64,000 nucleotides of DNA from Erythrobacter sp. SG61-1L (GTDB taxonomy: Bacteria > Pseudomonadota > Alphaproteobacteria > Sphingomonadales > Sphingomonadaceae), in contig NZ_JXQC01000003.1 of NCBI RefSeq assembly GCF_001305965.1, positions 2,690,861 through 2,754,860 on the forward strand, given 5' to 3'. The translations under genes were made by a program, and so were the position numbers. Shown piece by piece: positions 55,244-63,148 of the stretch; the first letter of the stretch is position 1; each line of letters starts with the position of its first letter. The notes under the pieces are model-generated. The model was not told where the DNA came from and made no database searches. It saw only the letters and a list, made by a program, of their open reading frames with translations.

Positions 55244-55259
55244 TTAACCGGTCGCTTAA
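55244..55259 (+). promoter_or_regulatory. TTAACC-type box between sciP unit and mnmA
   Basis: TTAA-8 bases-TTAA (ttaaccggtcgcttaa) in the divergent gap between the sciP unit and mnmA. Known CtrA boxes have a 7-base gap, so this is one base too long. The first 11 bases also occur upstream of etfB. Candidate site for an unknown regulator. Confidence 0.35.
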
Positions 55260-55292
55260 ACGCCACGCTTTGCCTTGCGGCCGCACGCGTGT

Positions 55293-56456
55293 ATGGGCCA
55301 CGCCATGCCCGCAAGCTCCGCCCTGACGCTCGGTTTCGACCCGGCCAGCCTGTTCGATCTGCCGCGCCCGGCGCGGGAGAGCCGGATCGTCGTGGCCATG
55401 TCGGGCGGCGTGGATTCTTCCGTTGTGGCCGCCCTTGCCGCCGCAAGCGGGGCTGAAGTGATCGGCATTACGCTGCAGCTTTACGATTACGGCGCCGCGA
55501 CTGGCCGCAAGGGCGCATGCTGCGCCGGTGACGACATTCGCGACGCGCGGCAGGTGGCGGACCGGCTGGGCCTCGCCCATTACGTGTTCGATCATGAAAG
55601 CGCCTTCCGCGAGGAAGTGGTCGAGCGCTTTGCCGACGATTACCTCTCCGGCCGCACGCCGGTGCCCTGCATCCGCTGCAATATGGGGCCAAAATTCACC
55701 GACCTGCTGCGCATGGCGCGCGAACTGGGCGCCGATTGCCTCGCCACGGGCCATTACGTGCGCCGGGTGGAAGGCGCGGCCGGGCCGGAACTGCACCGCG
55801 CGCTCGATCCGGCGCGGGACCAGTCCTATTTCCTATACGGAACCACGGAAGAACAGCTGGCCTTCCTGCGTTATCCCTTGGGCGGCCTGCCCAAGCAGGA
55901 TGTGCGCTCCATCGCCGCGCAGGCCGGGCTGCTGGTGGCCGACAAGCCCGACAGCCAGGATATCTGCTTCGTGCCCGATGGCGATTATGCGAAGATCGTT
56001 CGCTCGCTGCGCCCCGAAGGCGTGCGGCCGGGCGCGATTGTCCATGCCGAAACCGGCGAGGAACTGGGCAGCCATGCAGGCGTGATCCACTTCACCGTGG
56101 GCCAGCGCCGGGGGCTGGAGATCGGCGGCCAGCCCGAACCGCTCTATGTCGTGGCGCTCGATGCGGAAAATGCCCGCGTGCTGGTTGGCCCCAAGCGGCT
56201 GCTGGCCACCGGGGCCGCGCAAATCGTGGAAACCAACCGCATCGGCCCCATCCCCGATGCGCCGCTGACGGCCAAGGTCCGATCGCTGGCAAAGCCGGTG
56301 CCGGTGACACTGGAAGGATCGCTGGGCGATGGCGAGCCGGTGGTGTTGCGCTTTGCCCAGCCGGAATATGGCGTCGCCCCCGGACAGGCTGCCGTGATCT
56401 ATGCGGGGGACCGTGTGGTGGGCGGCGGCTGGATCGACGGCACCGAGCCTGCGTAA
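55293..56456 (+). CDS. mnmA: tRNA-specific 2-thiouridylase MnmA
   Basis: Adds sulfur to U34 of tRNA-Lys, Glu and Gln. The product has 387 residues if the ATG at 55293 is used; ATG 55305 is an alternative and no ribosome-binding site decides it. The PP-loop SGGVDSS is at 37-43. [14 protein letters not shown] near 122-135 carries the first catalytic Cys, and DSQDICFV near 220 the second. The C-terminal beta-barrel ([11 protein letters not shown]) is present, at the family length. It is divergent from the sciP unit. Confidence 0.96.
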   Translation: MGHAMPASSALTLGFDPASLFDLPRPARESRIVVAMSGGVDSSVVAALAAASGAEVIGITLQLYDYGAATGRKGACCAGDDIRDARQVADRLGLAHYVFDHESAFREEVVERFADDYLSGRTPVPCIRCNMGPKFTDLLRMARELGADCLATGHYVRRVEGAAGPELHRALDPARDQSYFLYGTTEEQLAFLRYPLGGLPKQDVRSIAAQAGLLVADKPDSQDICFVPDGDYAKIVRSLRPEGVRPGAIVHAETGEELGSHAGVIHFTVGQRRGLEIGGQPEPLYVVALDAENARVLVGPKRLLATGAAQIVETNRIGPIPDAPLTAKVRSLAKPVPVTLEGSLGDGEPVVLRFAQPEYGVAPGQAAVIYAGDRVVGGGWIDGTEPA

Positions 56457-56483
56457 CCGGCGGATGCACAGCCGGCCGGCCCG

Positions 56484-56843
56484 TCAATCGTCCCACTTCT
56501 CCAGCACGCAGCCATAACCTTCGCGGAATGTGGCCGTCTGGCTGGAAAGCAGGGGCACGCTGGCCGTAACGCTCTTCGCCGCTTCATCCTCGCTCAGGGA
56601 AACGAGGCCCATTCCGGGTTCGAAGTCCTTTTCGCAATCCGCCAGATCGCGCCCGCCGATGAAGCGGCAGGAACAGGCCACGCGCGCGCCATAGGCCGTG
56701 CCGGCCGTGGCCTGTGCCATCACCGTATCGCGATAGAACCACGCCGTAACCGCAGCAATCAATCCAAGGCCGAGCACGATTCGCGGCCAGCTCAGCCGCC
56801 TGCGCTGGCGCGTATTTCTGCTGGCGGGTTTTGCGGTTGCCAT
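56484..56843 (-). CDS. Single-span membrane protein of unknown function
   Basis: 119 residues. A basic N-terminus (MATAKPASRNTRQRRRLS) precedes one membrane helix at about 21-38, then a periplasmic domain of about 75 residues with four Cys (ACSCRF, ADCEKDF, YGCVLE). The pattern suggests a disulfide-stabilised periplasmic domain. It is divergent from the class C serine hydrolase with only 32 bases between starts, so a shared promoter region and function are possible but unproven. Confidence 0.65.
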   Translation of the reverse strand: MATAKPASRNTRQRRRLSWPRIVLGLGLIAAVTAWFYRDTVMAQATAGTAYGARVACSCRFIGGRDLADCEKDFEPGMGLVSLSEDEAAKSVTASVPLLSSQTATFREGYGCVLEKWDD

Positions 56844-56875
56844 TGATCCCCAACTGACCGAGAGATGCGAACGCC

Positions 56876-58021
56876 ATGAAGCGGCCCCTCCTCTCTATCG
56901 CCTCGCTCGCCCTGCTGCCAGCCCCGCTGCTGGCACTGGCCGCATGTGGCGGTGGATCGGAGGAACCCGCTGCCACTGCCCCACTGAGCGAGGCAGCACT
57001 GGATGCCGTGGTTGCCGATCCCGGCGCACCGCGCGAGCAGCTGGCCCGGCGAATCGATCACCTGTTCACCGGGGAAGGCATGGGCGAGACCCGCGCAGTG
57101 ATCGTGATGCAGGGCGGGCGAATCGTGGCCGAACGCTATGGCGAAGGCTATGGCGAGGAAACCCGCTTCATCAGCTGGTCCATGGCCAAGACCGTTACAG
57201 GCGTGATGATCGGCATGCTGGTGGCTGACGGCAAGCTGCAGCTGGACGAAACGCCACCTATCCCCAATTGGCGCCGCACTGGCGATCCGCGCGGCGCGAT
57301 CACCCTGCGCCAGTTGCTGCAGATGCGCAGCGGCCTGCGCCACACGGAAAGCGGCGATCCCGCTTACGAGGCGGACACGGTGAAGATGCTGTTCCTGCAG
57401 GGGCGCGACGATATGGCCGCCTGGGCCGAAGCCCAGCCGCTGGAAGCCAAGCCGGGCACGCATTTCGAATATTCCACCAACACCACCGTCATCCTGGCCG
57501 ACATCGCCGCCCGTGTGCTGACCGACAGCACCGATCCGGAAACGCGGCGCAAGGCCGTGGACGATTACCTGAAGGCGCGGATCTTCGTGCCGCTGGGCAT
57601 GTATTCCATGGTGCCGGAATATGACCGGGCAGGCACGCTGATCGGCGGCAGCCTGATCCACGGCACCGCGCGCGACTGGGCGCGTTTCGGCGAATTCCTG
57701 CGCCATCAGGGCGCGGTCAAGGGCGCCCAGCTGGTGCCCAAGGGCTGGATCACTTTCATGACCACGCCCAGCCCTCGTTCGCCCGATTACGGTGCGCAAA
57801 TCTGGCTCAACCGCCCTTCGGAAACGGACCGCAACGTGCTGTTCGCCGCGCGCGGCCCGTCAGACCTTTATTCAATGGTCGGCCATCTGGGCCAATATGT
57901 GATGGTCTCGCCCCGGCAGGGCCTCACCGTGGTGCGTCTGGGCAAGACGGACGATGCGATTCGCGATCCGCTGGTTGCCGCTCTGGGCGATGTGGTCGCC
58001 TTGTTCCCGGTCCGCAAATAG
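56876..58021 (+). CDS. Class C beta-lactamase-fold serine hydrolase lipoprotein
   Basis: 381 residues. A lipoprotein signal has lipobox LAAC (Cys 24). The penicillin-binding fold has S-x-x-K as SMAK (102-105) and the Tyr of Y-x-N as YST in EYSTNTT, a change from the usual YSN. The late HLG motif appears as GHLGQYV. Such proteins are esterases, peptidases or amidases more often than true beta-lactamases. It is outer-membrane-anchored or periplasmic. Substrate unknown. It is divergent from the Cys-rich membrane protein. Confidence 0.88.
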   Translation: MKRPLLSIASLALLPAPLLALAACGGGSEEPAATAPLSEAALDAVVADPGAPREQLARRIDHLFTGEGMGETRAVIVMQGGRIVAERYGEGYGEETRFISWSMAKTVTGVMIGMLVADGKLQLDETPPIPNWRRTGDPRGAITLRQLLQMRSGLRHTESGDPAYEADTVKMLFLQGRDDMAAWAEAQPLEAKPGTHFEYSTNTTVILADIAARVLTDSTDPETRRKAVDDYLKARIFVPLGMYSMVPEYDRAGTLIGGSLIHGTARDWARFGEFLRHQGAVKGAQLVPKGWITFMTTPSPRSPDYGAQIWLNRPSETDRNVLFAARGPSDLYSMVGHLGQYVMVSPRQGLTVVRLGKTDDAIRDPLVAALGDVVALFPVRK

Positions 58022-58029
58022 GCAGCCGG

Positions 58030-58974
58030 TCAGCCGTCCTTGCGTTCACCCAGATCGGGCAGCAATTCCTCCGCCGCCGTGCCGTCTTCATTGATCAGCC
58101 CTTCCGGGTCCGGGTGGATCAGTACTTCCACGCCGGGAAAGGCTCGCTCCAGCTCTTCCTCGATCTCGTCCATCACCCGGTGTGCCTCGGCCACGGTCAT
58201 GTGCGGATCGACCGAGGCGTGGAACTGCGCGAAGTCATGCGCGCCGCTGGTGCGGGTGCGCAGATCGTGCACGCCGCGCAGGGCGGGATGACGTGCAATG
58301 ACGTTCAGGAACTCCTGCCGCCGCCATTCAGGCCATTCGCGGTCCATGATCTGGTCGATCGCCTCGGTGGAGGCGCGCCACGCGCCCCATGCCAGCCACA
58401 GGGCAATCCCGATACCGAACAGCGCATCCGCTCCCTTGATCAGGGCAAAGTGATCCAGCGCCAAGGCCGCGATCACGGCCAGATTGAGCACGAGGTCCGA
58501 CTTGTAATGCAGATGGTCGGTAGAGATCGCGATACTGCCGGTCTTGCGAATCACATGGCGCTGCCATGCCAGCAGCGCGAAAGTGGCCACCATGGCGACG
58601 AGTGAGACGGCTATCCCTTCTTCCGCCGCTTCGGTGCGCGCGCCCGCCAGATATTGCCCCACTGCGCGGAACAGGATGCCGGCCGCCGAAAGCGCGATCA
58701 GCACCACCTGCAGCATCGCCGCCAGTGCTTCCGCCTTGCCATGGCCGAAGCGGTGATCTTCATCCGCCGGCATGGCCGCGATCCACACGCCCGCCAGAGT
58801 GGCAATGCTGGCGATCAGATCCAGCGTGGTATCCGCAAGGCTGCCCAGCATCGCGGCAGAGCCGGTCAGCGCCGTGGCCCACACCTTGATTACCACCAGC
58901 AGCAGGGCCACCGCGATGGAGGCATAGGCCGCGCTGCGCGTCAGCCGGGAATGTTCCTGGCTATATCCGGTCAC
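58030..58974 (-). CDS. Cation diffusion facilitator (CDF) metal transporter
   Basis: 314 residues, six transmembrane helices and a C-terminal cytoplasmic domain. The metal-site motifs are present: SLADTTLDLIAS (D-x-x-x-D), DEDHRFGHGKAEALA and ISTDHLHYKSDL (H-x-x-x-D). The FieF/Zn-Fe-type pattern suggests efflux of Zn2+ or Fe2+ by proton antiport, but which metal is not decided here. The C-terminal acidic tail is ELLPDLGERKDG. It overlaps the pdxH stop by four bases at its 5' end, so it is co-transcribed with pdxH. Confidence 0.93.
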   Translation of the reverse strand: MTGYSQEHSRLTRSAAYASIAVALLLVVIKVWATALTGSAAMLGSLADTTLDLIASIATLAGVWIAAMPADEDHRFGHGKAEALAAMLQVVLIALSAAGILFRAVGQYLAGARTEAAEEGIAVSLVAMVATFALLAWQRHVIRKTGSIAISTDHLHYKSDLVLNLAVIAALALDHFALIKGADALFGIGIALWLAWGAWRASTEAIDQIMDREWPEWRRQEFLNVIARHPALRGVHDLRTRTSGAHDFAQFHASVDPHMTVAEAHRVMDEIEEELERAFPGVEVLIHPDPEGLINEDGTAAEELLPDLGERKDG

Positions 58975-59585
58975 GGATAGAGCAGGCTGCTGGTCCAGCC
59001 GCCATCTTCAGTGCGCACGAAACGGCGGCGTTCATGCAGCCGGTTGGGCCGGTCGATCCAGAATTCCACCGCGCGCGGCTTCAACAGGAAGCCGGTCCAG
59101 TGCGGCGGGCGCGGAATTTCCGTTCCTTCGGGATAGAGGGCGGAGATTTCCTCCACCCGGTCCAGATAGGTTTCGCGCCGGTCCAGCGGGCGCGACTGGT
59201 CGGACGCGGCCGAACCGATCTGCGAAACGCGCGGGCGCGAATGGAAATAATCGTCCGCCATCTGGCCGCTCACTTCGGTAAGCGGGCCTTCGATGCGAAT
59301 CTGGCGGCGCAGGCTCTTCCAGTGGAACAGCAGGGCGGCCACCGGATTGGCGAGTATCTCGCCACCCTTGCGGCTCTGCGTGTTGGTGTAGAACACGAAA
59401 CCGCCCAGATCTGCGCCCCAACCCTTCAACAGCACCATGCGCACCGAAGGAATGGCACCCGGCGTGGCGGTTGCCAGCGCCATGGCGTTCGAATCGTTCG
59501 GCTCGCTGGCCCGCGCTTCGGCATACCAGGCGTCAAACAGGGTGAAGGGATCGGTTTCGGGGATCGCGTCCTGTTCAGCTTTCAC
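58971..59585 (-). CDS. pdxH: Pyridoxamine 5'-phosphate oxidase
   Basis: FMN enzyme oxidising pyridoxamine or pyridoxine 5'-phosphate to PLP. The product has 204 residues from a GTG at 59585 (MKAEQDAIPE). The FMN-binding core has RMVLLKGWGADLGGFVFYTNTQSRKGGE around residues 49-77. WKSLRRQIRIEG and the conserved end WIDRPNRLHERRRF with the active-site Arg are present. Normal length. It starts 14 bases from the extragenic element copy 2. Confidence 0.96.
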   Translation of the reverse strand: MKAEQDAIPETDPFTLFDAWYAEARASEPNDSNAMALATATPGAIPSVRMVLLKGWGADLGGFVFYTNTQSRKGGEILANPVAALLFHWKSLRRQIRIEGPLTEVSGQMADDYFHSRPRVSQIGSAASDQSRPLDRRETYLDRVEEISALYPEGTEIPRPPHWTGFLLKPRAVEFWIDRPNRLHERRRFVRTEDGGWTSSLLYP

Positions 59586-59598
59586 GTTCTATTCCTGT

Positions 59599-59732
59599 CG
59601 AAGTTGACAATGTTGACACAGTCCAGGGTTGAAAATCCGGCACCCCGGCGCGCGGCAGGCACGGGCAGGACCGGATCGGCACAAAGACTGTTCCATGGCC
59701 CTGCCCTAAGCCCGTAATGCAATGTAGGAAAG
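59599..59732 (+). repeat. Extragenic element, copy 2: tandem GTTGACA box plus TGTAGGAAAG end
   Basis: It begins cgaagttgacaatgttgaca followed by CACAGTCC, and the block tgtaggaaag lies at 59723-59732. It corresponds to 8094-8242, with the two conserved ends 124 bases apart here and 139 there. It lies in the gap between minus-strand pdxH and the plus-strand J-protein gene. Confidence 0.6.
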
Positions 59733-59776
59733 AGCGGCGCTTGCGCCTTCACGTTGCATTACCTAGCTAACACACC

Positions 59777-60745
59777 ATGGCAGACCCTTATACGACACTG
59801 GGCGTGGCACGCAGCGCGAGCGAGAAGGACATCAAGTCCGCTTATCGCAAGCTCGCCAAGGAACTCCACCCCGACCGGAACAAGGACAATCCCAACGCGG
59901 CGGAGCGCTTTTCCGAAGTGACCCGCGCTTACGATCTGCTGTCCGACAAGGATAAGCGCGCCCAGTTCGACCGCGGCGAAATCGACGCCGACGGCAATCC
60001 CGCCATGCCCTTCGGCATGGGAGGCGGAATGGGCGGGGGCGGCTTCCGCCCCGGTGGCGGCGGTCGTGGCTATTCGGCGCAGGATTTCCAGGGCTTCGGC
60101 GATGAAGGCATGGATCTGGGCGATATTTTCGAAGGGCTGTTCGGCGGCCGTGCCGGGGGCGGATCGCCCTTTGGCGCACGCGGCGGCCAGTCCGGCTTCG
60201 GCGGCGGCGCGCGCCGCCCGCCCCAGACGGGCGCCAATGTGCAATATCGCCTGAAAGTGCCCTTCGTGGATGCCGCGACCGGCAAGGATCAGCGCATCAC
60301 CCTGTCCGACGGCAAGACGATTGATCTCAAGCTGCCTGCCGGAGTGGAGGAAGGCACGCAGATGCGGCTCAAGGGCCGGGGCGAGCAGGGTCCGGGCGGC
60401 CCGGGCGACGCGCTGGTCACGATCAGCATCGAACCGCATCCCTTCTTCCGCCGCGATGGCAACGATGTGCGCATCGATCTGCCCATCACGCTGGACGAAG
60501 CCGTCAACGGCGCCAAGGTGAAGGTGCCCACGGTGGACGGGGCTGTGATGCTCACCGTCGCGCCGGGCAGCGGATCGGGCAAGGTGCTGCGCCTGAAGGG
60601 CAAGGGCTTCCAGCTGAAGGGCGGCGGCCGCGGCGATCAGCTCGTCACGCTGGAAGTGGACCTGCCCGACCATGACGAGGATCTGGTCCGCCGGCTGGAA
60701 GGCTGGCGCGACGCGCGCGACGTGCGGGCAAGGCTCAAATCCTGA
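59777..60745 (+). CDS. CbpA-like J-domain chaperone (class B)
   Basis: 322 residues. An intact J domain is at 1-70 with HPDRNKDNPN (HPD at 31-33), a Gly/Phe-rich linker at about 77-155, and two DnaJ C-terminal substrate domains at about 155-315. There is no CxxCxGxG zinc region, so it is class B, as in CbpA. It stimulates Hsp70 and binds unfolded protein. The start matches MADPYTTLGVARSASE. It is coupled to the next gene by a one-base overlap. Confidence 0.95.
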   Translation: MADPYTTLGVARSASEKDIKSAYRKLAKELHPDRNKDNPNAAERFSEVTRAYDLLSDKDKRAQFDRGEIDADGNPAMPFGMGGGMGGGGFRPGGGGRGYSAQDFQGFGDEGMDLGDIFEGLFGGRAGGGSPFGARGGQSGFGGGARRPPQTGANVQYRLKVPFVDAATGKDQRITLSDGKTIDLKLPAGVEEGTQMRLKGRGEQGPGGPGDALVTISIEPHPFFRRDGNDVRIDLPITLDEAVNGAKVKVPTVDGAVMLTVAPGSGSGKVLRLKGKGFQLKGGGRGDQLVTLEVDLPDHDEDLVRRLEGWRDARDVRARLKS

Positions 60746-61692
60746 TGACAGATGGCGGGAAGCGGAAGCGGCCGGCTGAACCCGGCCAGCCGGTTCCCGA
60801 CCTGACGCCAGAGGCACGCCGCGCCGCGCACAAGCCGCTGCTGCAGGGCGAAAGGGGCCATTCGCGCCTCTATGTCATTGCCCGCCGCGTGGCGCTGGGC
60901 ACATGGAATGACGGCTTCATCCATGCCGGGAACCTCGCCTACCTTACGGTGTTGGCAATCTTCCCCTTCTTCATCCTCGGCGCAGCCGTATTCACTGCCG
61001 TGGGCGAAACGGACGATCAGCTGGCCGCCGTGCGCGCGCTGCAATCGGCCCTGCCGCCCAGCGTTGCCAATGTGATCGGTCCGGCCGCCAGCGATGCCAT
61101 CGCCTCGCGCAGCGGCTGGCTGCTCTGGGCGGGCGGGCTGTTCGCCCTGTGGACCGTGGGCAGCCTGATCGAGACAATTCGTGATATTCTGCGCCGCTCC
61201 TACGGCACGCAACACACAAAGGGCTTCTGGCAACACCGGCTGATCTCCACCGGCATCATCATCGGCGCGGTGATCCTGCTGCTGGTCGCGCTGGTAGTGC
61301 AGGTAGCCATCGGCACGGTGGAAGAAGCCATCGACGCATGGGCGCCGCAACTGGCCAGTGCGCTGGACGGGCTGGTCTATTCGCGCGCGGCGACCGGGCT
61401 GGCGGTCTATTTCTCGATCTTCATGCTGTTCATCACGCTGACCCCCGCTGCCTATCGCGGCAAGCGTTACCCCAAATGGCCGGGCGCATTGCTGGTCACG
61501 GTGTGGTGGGTCGGCGTCACTCTGGCGTTCCCGCCCCTCCTCCGGTCGCTTTTTTCCTATTCGCTCACCTATGGCGGGCTGGCTGGCATCATGATCGCGC
61601 TTTTCTTTTTCTGGCTGGTCGGCTTAGGAGTGGTCGCAGGTGCCGAACTCAACGCTGCGCTCGCGCGTACGCCGGAAGAGGAAGGCACATAA
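60745..61692 (+). CDS. YihY/BrkB-family membrane protein
   Basis: 315 residues. A basic N-terminus of about 60 residues precedes six hydrophobic segments, of the BrkB/YihY type: GNLAYLTVLAIFPFFILGA near 72-90, SRSGWLLWAGGLFALWTVG near 120-140, then LISTGIIIGAVILLL and further helices. Family function is unsettled; it is sometimes called a ribonuclease BN by old error. It starts in the stop of the J-protein gene (TGATG). fabI follows after 50 bases. Confidence 0.88.
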   Translation: MTDGGKRKRPAEPGQPVPDLTPEARRAAHKPLLQGERGHSRLYVIARRVALGTWNDGFIHAGNLAYLTVLAIFPFFILGAAVFTAVGETDDQLAAVRALQSALPPSVANVIGPAASDAIASRSGWLLWAGGLFALWTVGSLIETIRDILRRSYGTQHTKGFWQHRLISTGIIIGAVILLLVALVVQVAIGTVEEAIDAWAPQLASALDGLVYSRAATGLAVYFSIFMLFITLTPAAYRGKRYPKWPGALLVTVWWVGVTLAFPPLLRSLFSYSLTYGGLAGIMIALFFFWLVGLGVVAGAELNAALARTPEEEGT

Positions 61693-61742
61693 GGATTTAC
61701 GGTGGCCGGCCCCTTTGGGTCGAGAAGGAAGGACAGGGCCCG

Positions 61743-62546
61743 ATGAGCGGTCTGATGGCAGGAAAACGTGGTCTCATCATGGGGCTCGCCAATGACAAGT
61801 CCCTGGCTTGGGGCATTGCGCAGAAGCTGCATGAACAAGGCGCCGAAATGGCGTTTTCCTATCAGGGCGAAGCCCTTGAAAAGCGCGTGCGCCCACTGGC
61901 CGAGAGCCTGGGTTCGGATTTCCTGTTCGATTGTGACGTTTCCAGCATGGAAGCGCTCGATGCGGCATTCGAAAAGCTGCAGAGCCGGTGGGAAACGATC
62001 GATTTCGTCGTCCACGCCATCGGCTTTTCCGACAAGAACGAACTGCGCGGGAAATTCGTCGACACCAGCCTCGACAATTTCCTGATGACGATGAACATCT
62101 CGGCCTACAGCCTCGTCGCCGTGTCGCAGCGCGCCGCGCGGATGATGCCGAATGGCGGTTCGATCCTCACCCTCACCTATTACGGCGCCGAAAAGGTCGT
62201 GCCGCATTACAATGTGATGGGCGTGGCCAAGTCCGCGCTGGAAACCAGCGTGAAATATCTCGCCAACGATCTGGGGCCGGACAATATCCGGGTGAACGCC
62301 ATTTCGGCCGGCCCGATCAAGACGCTGGCCGCCAGCGGCATTGGCGATTTCCGCTACATCCTGAAGTGGAACGAATATAATTCGCCGCTGCGCCGCAACG
62401 TCACCATCGAAGATGTGGGCGGTGCGGGCCTCTACATGCTGTCTGACCTGTCCTCGGGCGTGACCGGAGAAATCCACCATGTCGATTCGGGCTATAATGT
62501 CGTCGGCATGAAGCAAGTGGACGCGCCGGACATCTCGCTCGTCTGA
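61743..62546 (+). CDS. fabI: Enoyl-ACP reductase
   Basis: Last step of each fatty-acid elongation cycle, NADH-dependent reduction of enoyl-ACP; the target of triclosan. The start is the ATG of MSGLMAGKRG, 267 residues. The glycine loop with the FabI SLAWGIA variation is near 20-26 (GLANDKSLAWGIA). The active site is Tyr-x6-Lys in YNVMGVAK near 157-164, with the second Tyr in TYYGAEK. The end part GGAGLYMLSDLSSGVTGEI is typical. Highly conserved. Confidence 0.96.
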   Translation: MSGLMAGKRGLIMGLANDKSLAWGIAQKLHEQGAEMAFSYQGEALEKRVRPLAESLGSDFLFDCDVSSMEALDAAFEKLQSRWETIDFVVHAIGFSDKNELRGKFVDTSLDNFLMTMNISAYSLVAVSQRAARMMPNGGSILTLTYYGAEKVVPHYNVMGVAKSALETSVKYLANDLGPDNIRVNAISAGPIKTLAASGIGDFRYILKWNEYNSPLRRNVTIEDVGGAGLYMLSDLSSGVTGEIHHVDSGYNVVGMKQVDAPDISLV

Positions 62547-62631
62547 TCCGGCTGGCACTGCCCGCTCGGGCGCGATGGACTCAGCTTGTGTTCGTGATAT
62601 GTTCCATATCGCGAATCGAGGGAGACAAGTC

Positions 62632-63030
62632 ATGCGTCAGGGCGGGTGCCAGTGCGGCACAGTGAGATACGCAATCGAAGGCGATCCGGTGCATCACGCA
62701 TTGTGTCATTGCGCGGATTGCCGCGCTTCGGCGGGTGCGCCGATGGTGGCATGGCTCGCCGTGAAGGAAAGCCAGTTGCACCTGCTTTCGGGCGAGCTTT
62801 CGACTTATGAAGGCAAGAACGGCGCCCTGCGCCAGTTCTGCCCCCTTTGCGGCACTGGCCTGTTCTATCGCAACGAAGCCGTGATGCCGGGGCTGGTGGA
62901 TATCCAGTCCGCCACGCTGGACGATACGGCCAGGCTGGTTCCGGGCGCCCATATCCAATGCGCCGAGCGGCTGCCCTGGATGACGATGCTGGGCGAATTG
63001 CCGGAATTCGAACGCTTCCCGGGCGGTTAG
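62632..63030 (+). CDS. GFA-family (glutathione-dependent formaldehyde-activating enzyme-like) protein
   Basis: 132 residues from ATG 62632, with a GAGGGAG site. The zinc-binding Cys pairs are present: GGCQCGTVRY near 4-13, CHCADCRA near 27-34 and FCPLCGTGLF near 70-80. Members are often annotated as formaldehyde-activating enzymes, but most have unproven function. The longer frame from 62575 is not supported. The gene ends beside a palindromic repeat that separates it from converging wecC. Confidence 0.88.
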   Translation: MRQGGCQCGTVRYAIEGDPVHHALCHCADCRASAGAPMVAWLAVKESQLHLLSGELSTYEGKNGALRQFCPLCGTGLFYRNEAVMPGLVDIQSATLDDTARLVPGAHIQCAERLPWMTMLGELPEFERFPGG

Positions 63031-63058
63031 CGCTTGCTCGCCACTGTTTGGCGTGGCT

Positions 63059-63141
63059 CGTCATTGCGAGCATAGCGAAGCAATCATGGCCTGACGTGTT
63101 ACGCCCCGGATTGCTGCGGGGCGTTGCCCCTCGCAATGACG
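63059..63141. repeat. Palindromic TCATTGCGAG-type extragenic repeat
   Basis: cgtcattgcgag at 63059-63070 is inverted as ctcgcaatgacg at 63130-63141, and an inner pair, cgaagcaatc / ggattgct, sits between. The layout matches a known family of short palindromic repeats seen in many bacteria. It lies between two convergent genes and may also act as a terminator or RNA hairpin. Confidence 0.7.
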
Positions 63142-63148
63142 AAGGGGA

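Noticed and set aside
55244-55259. Perfect CtrA box near sciP
   Set aside because: The TTAA half-sites are 8 bases apart, not the 7 of the known consensus, so I list it only as a TTAACC-type box.
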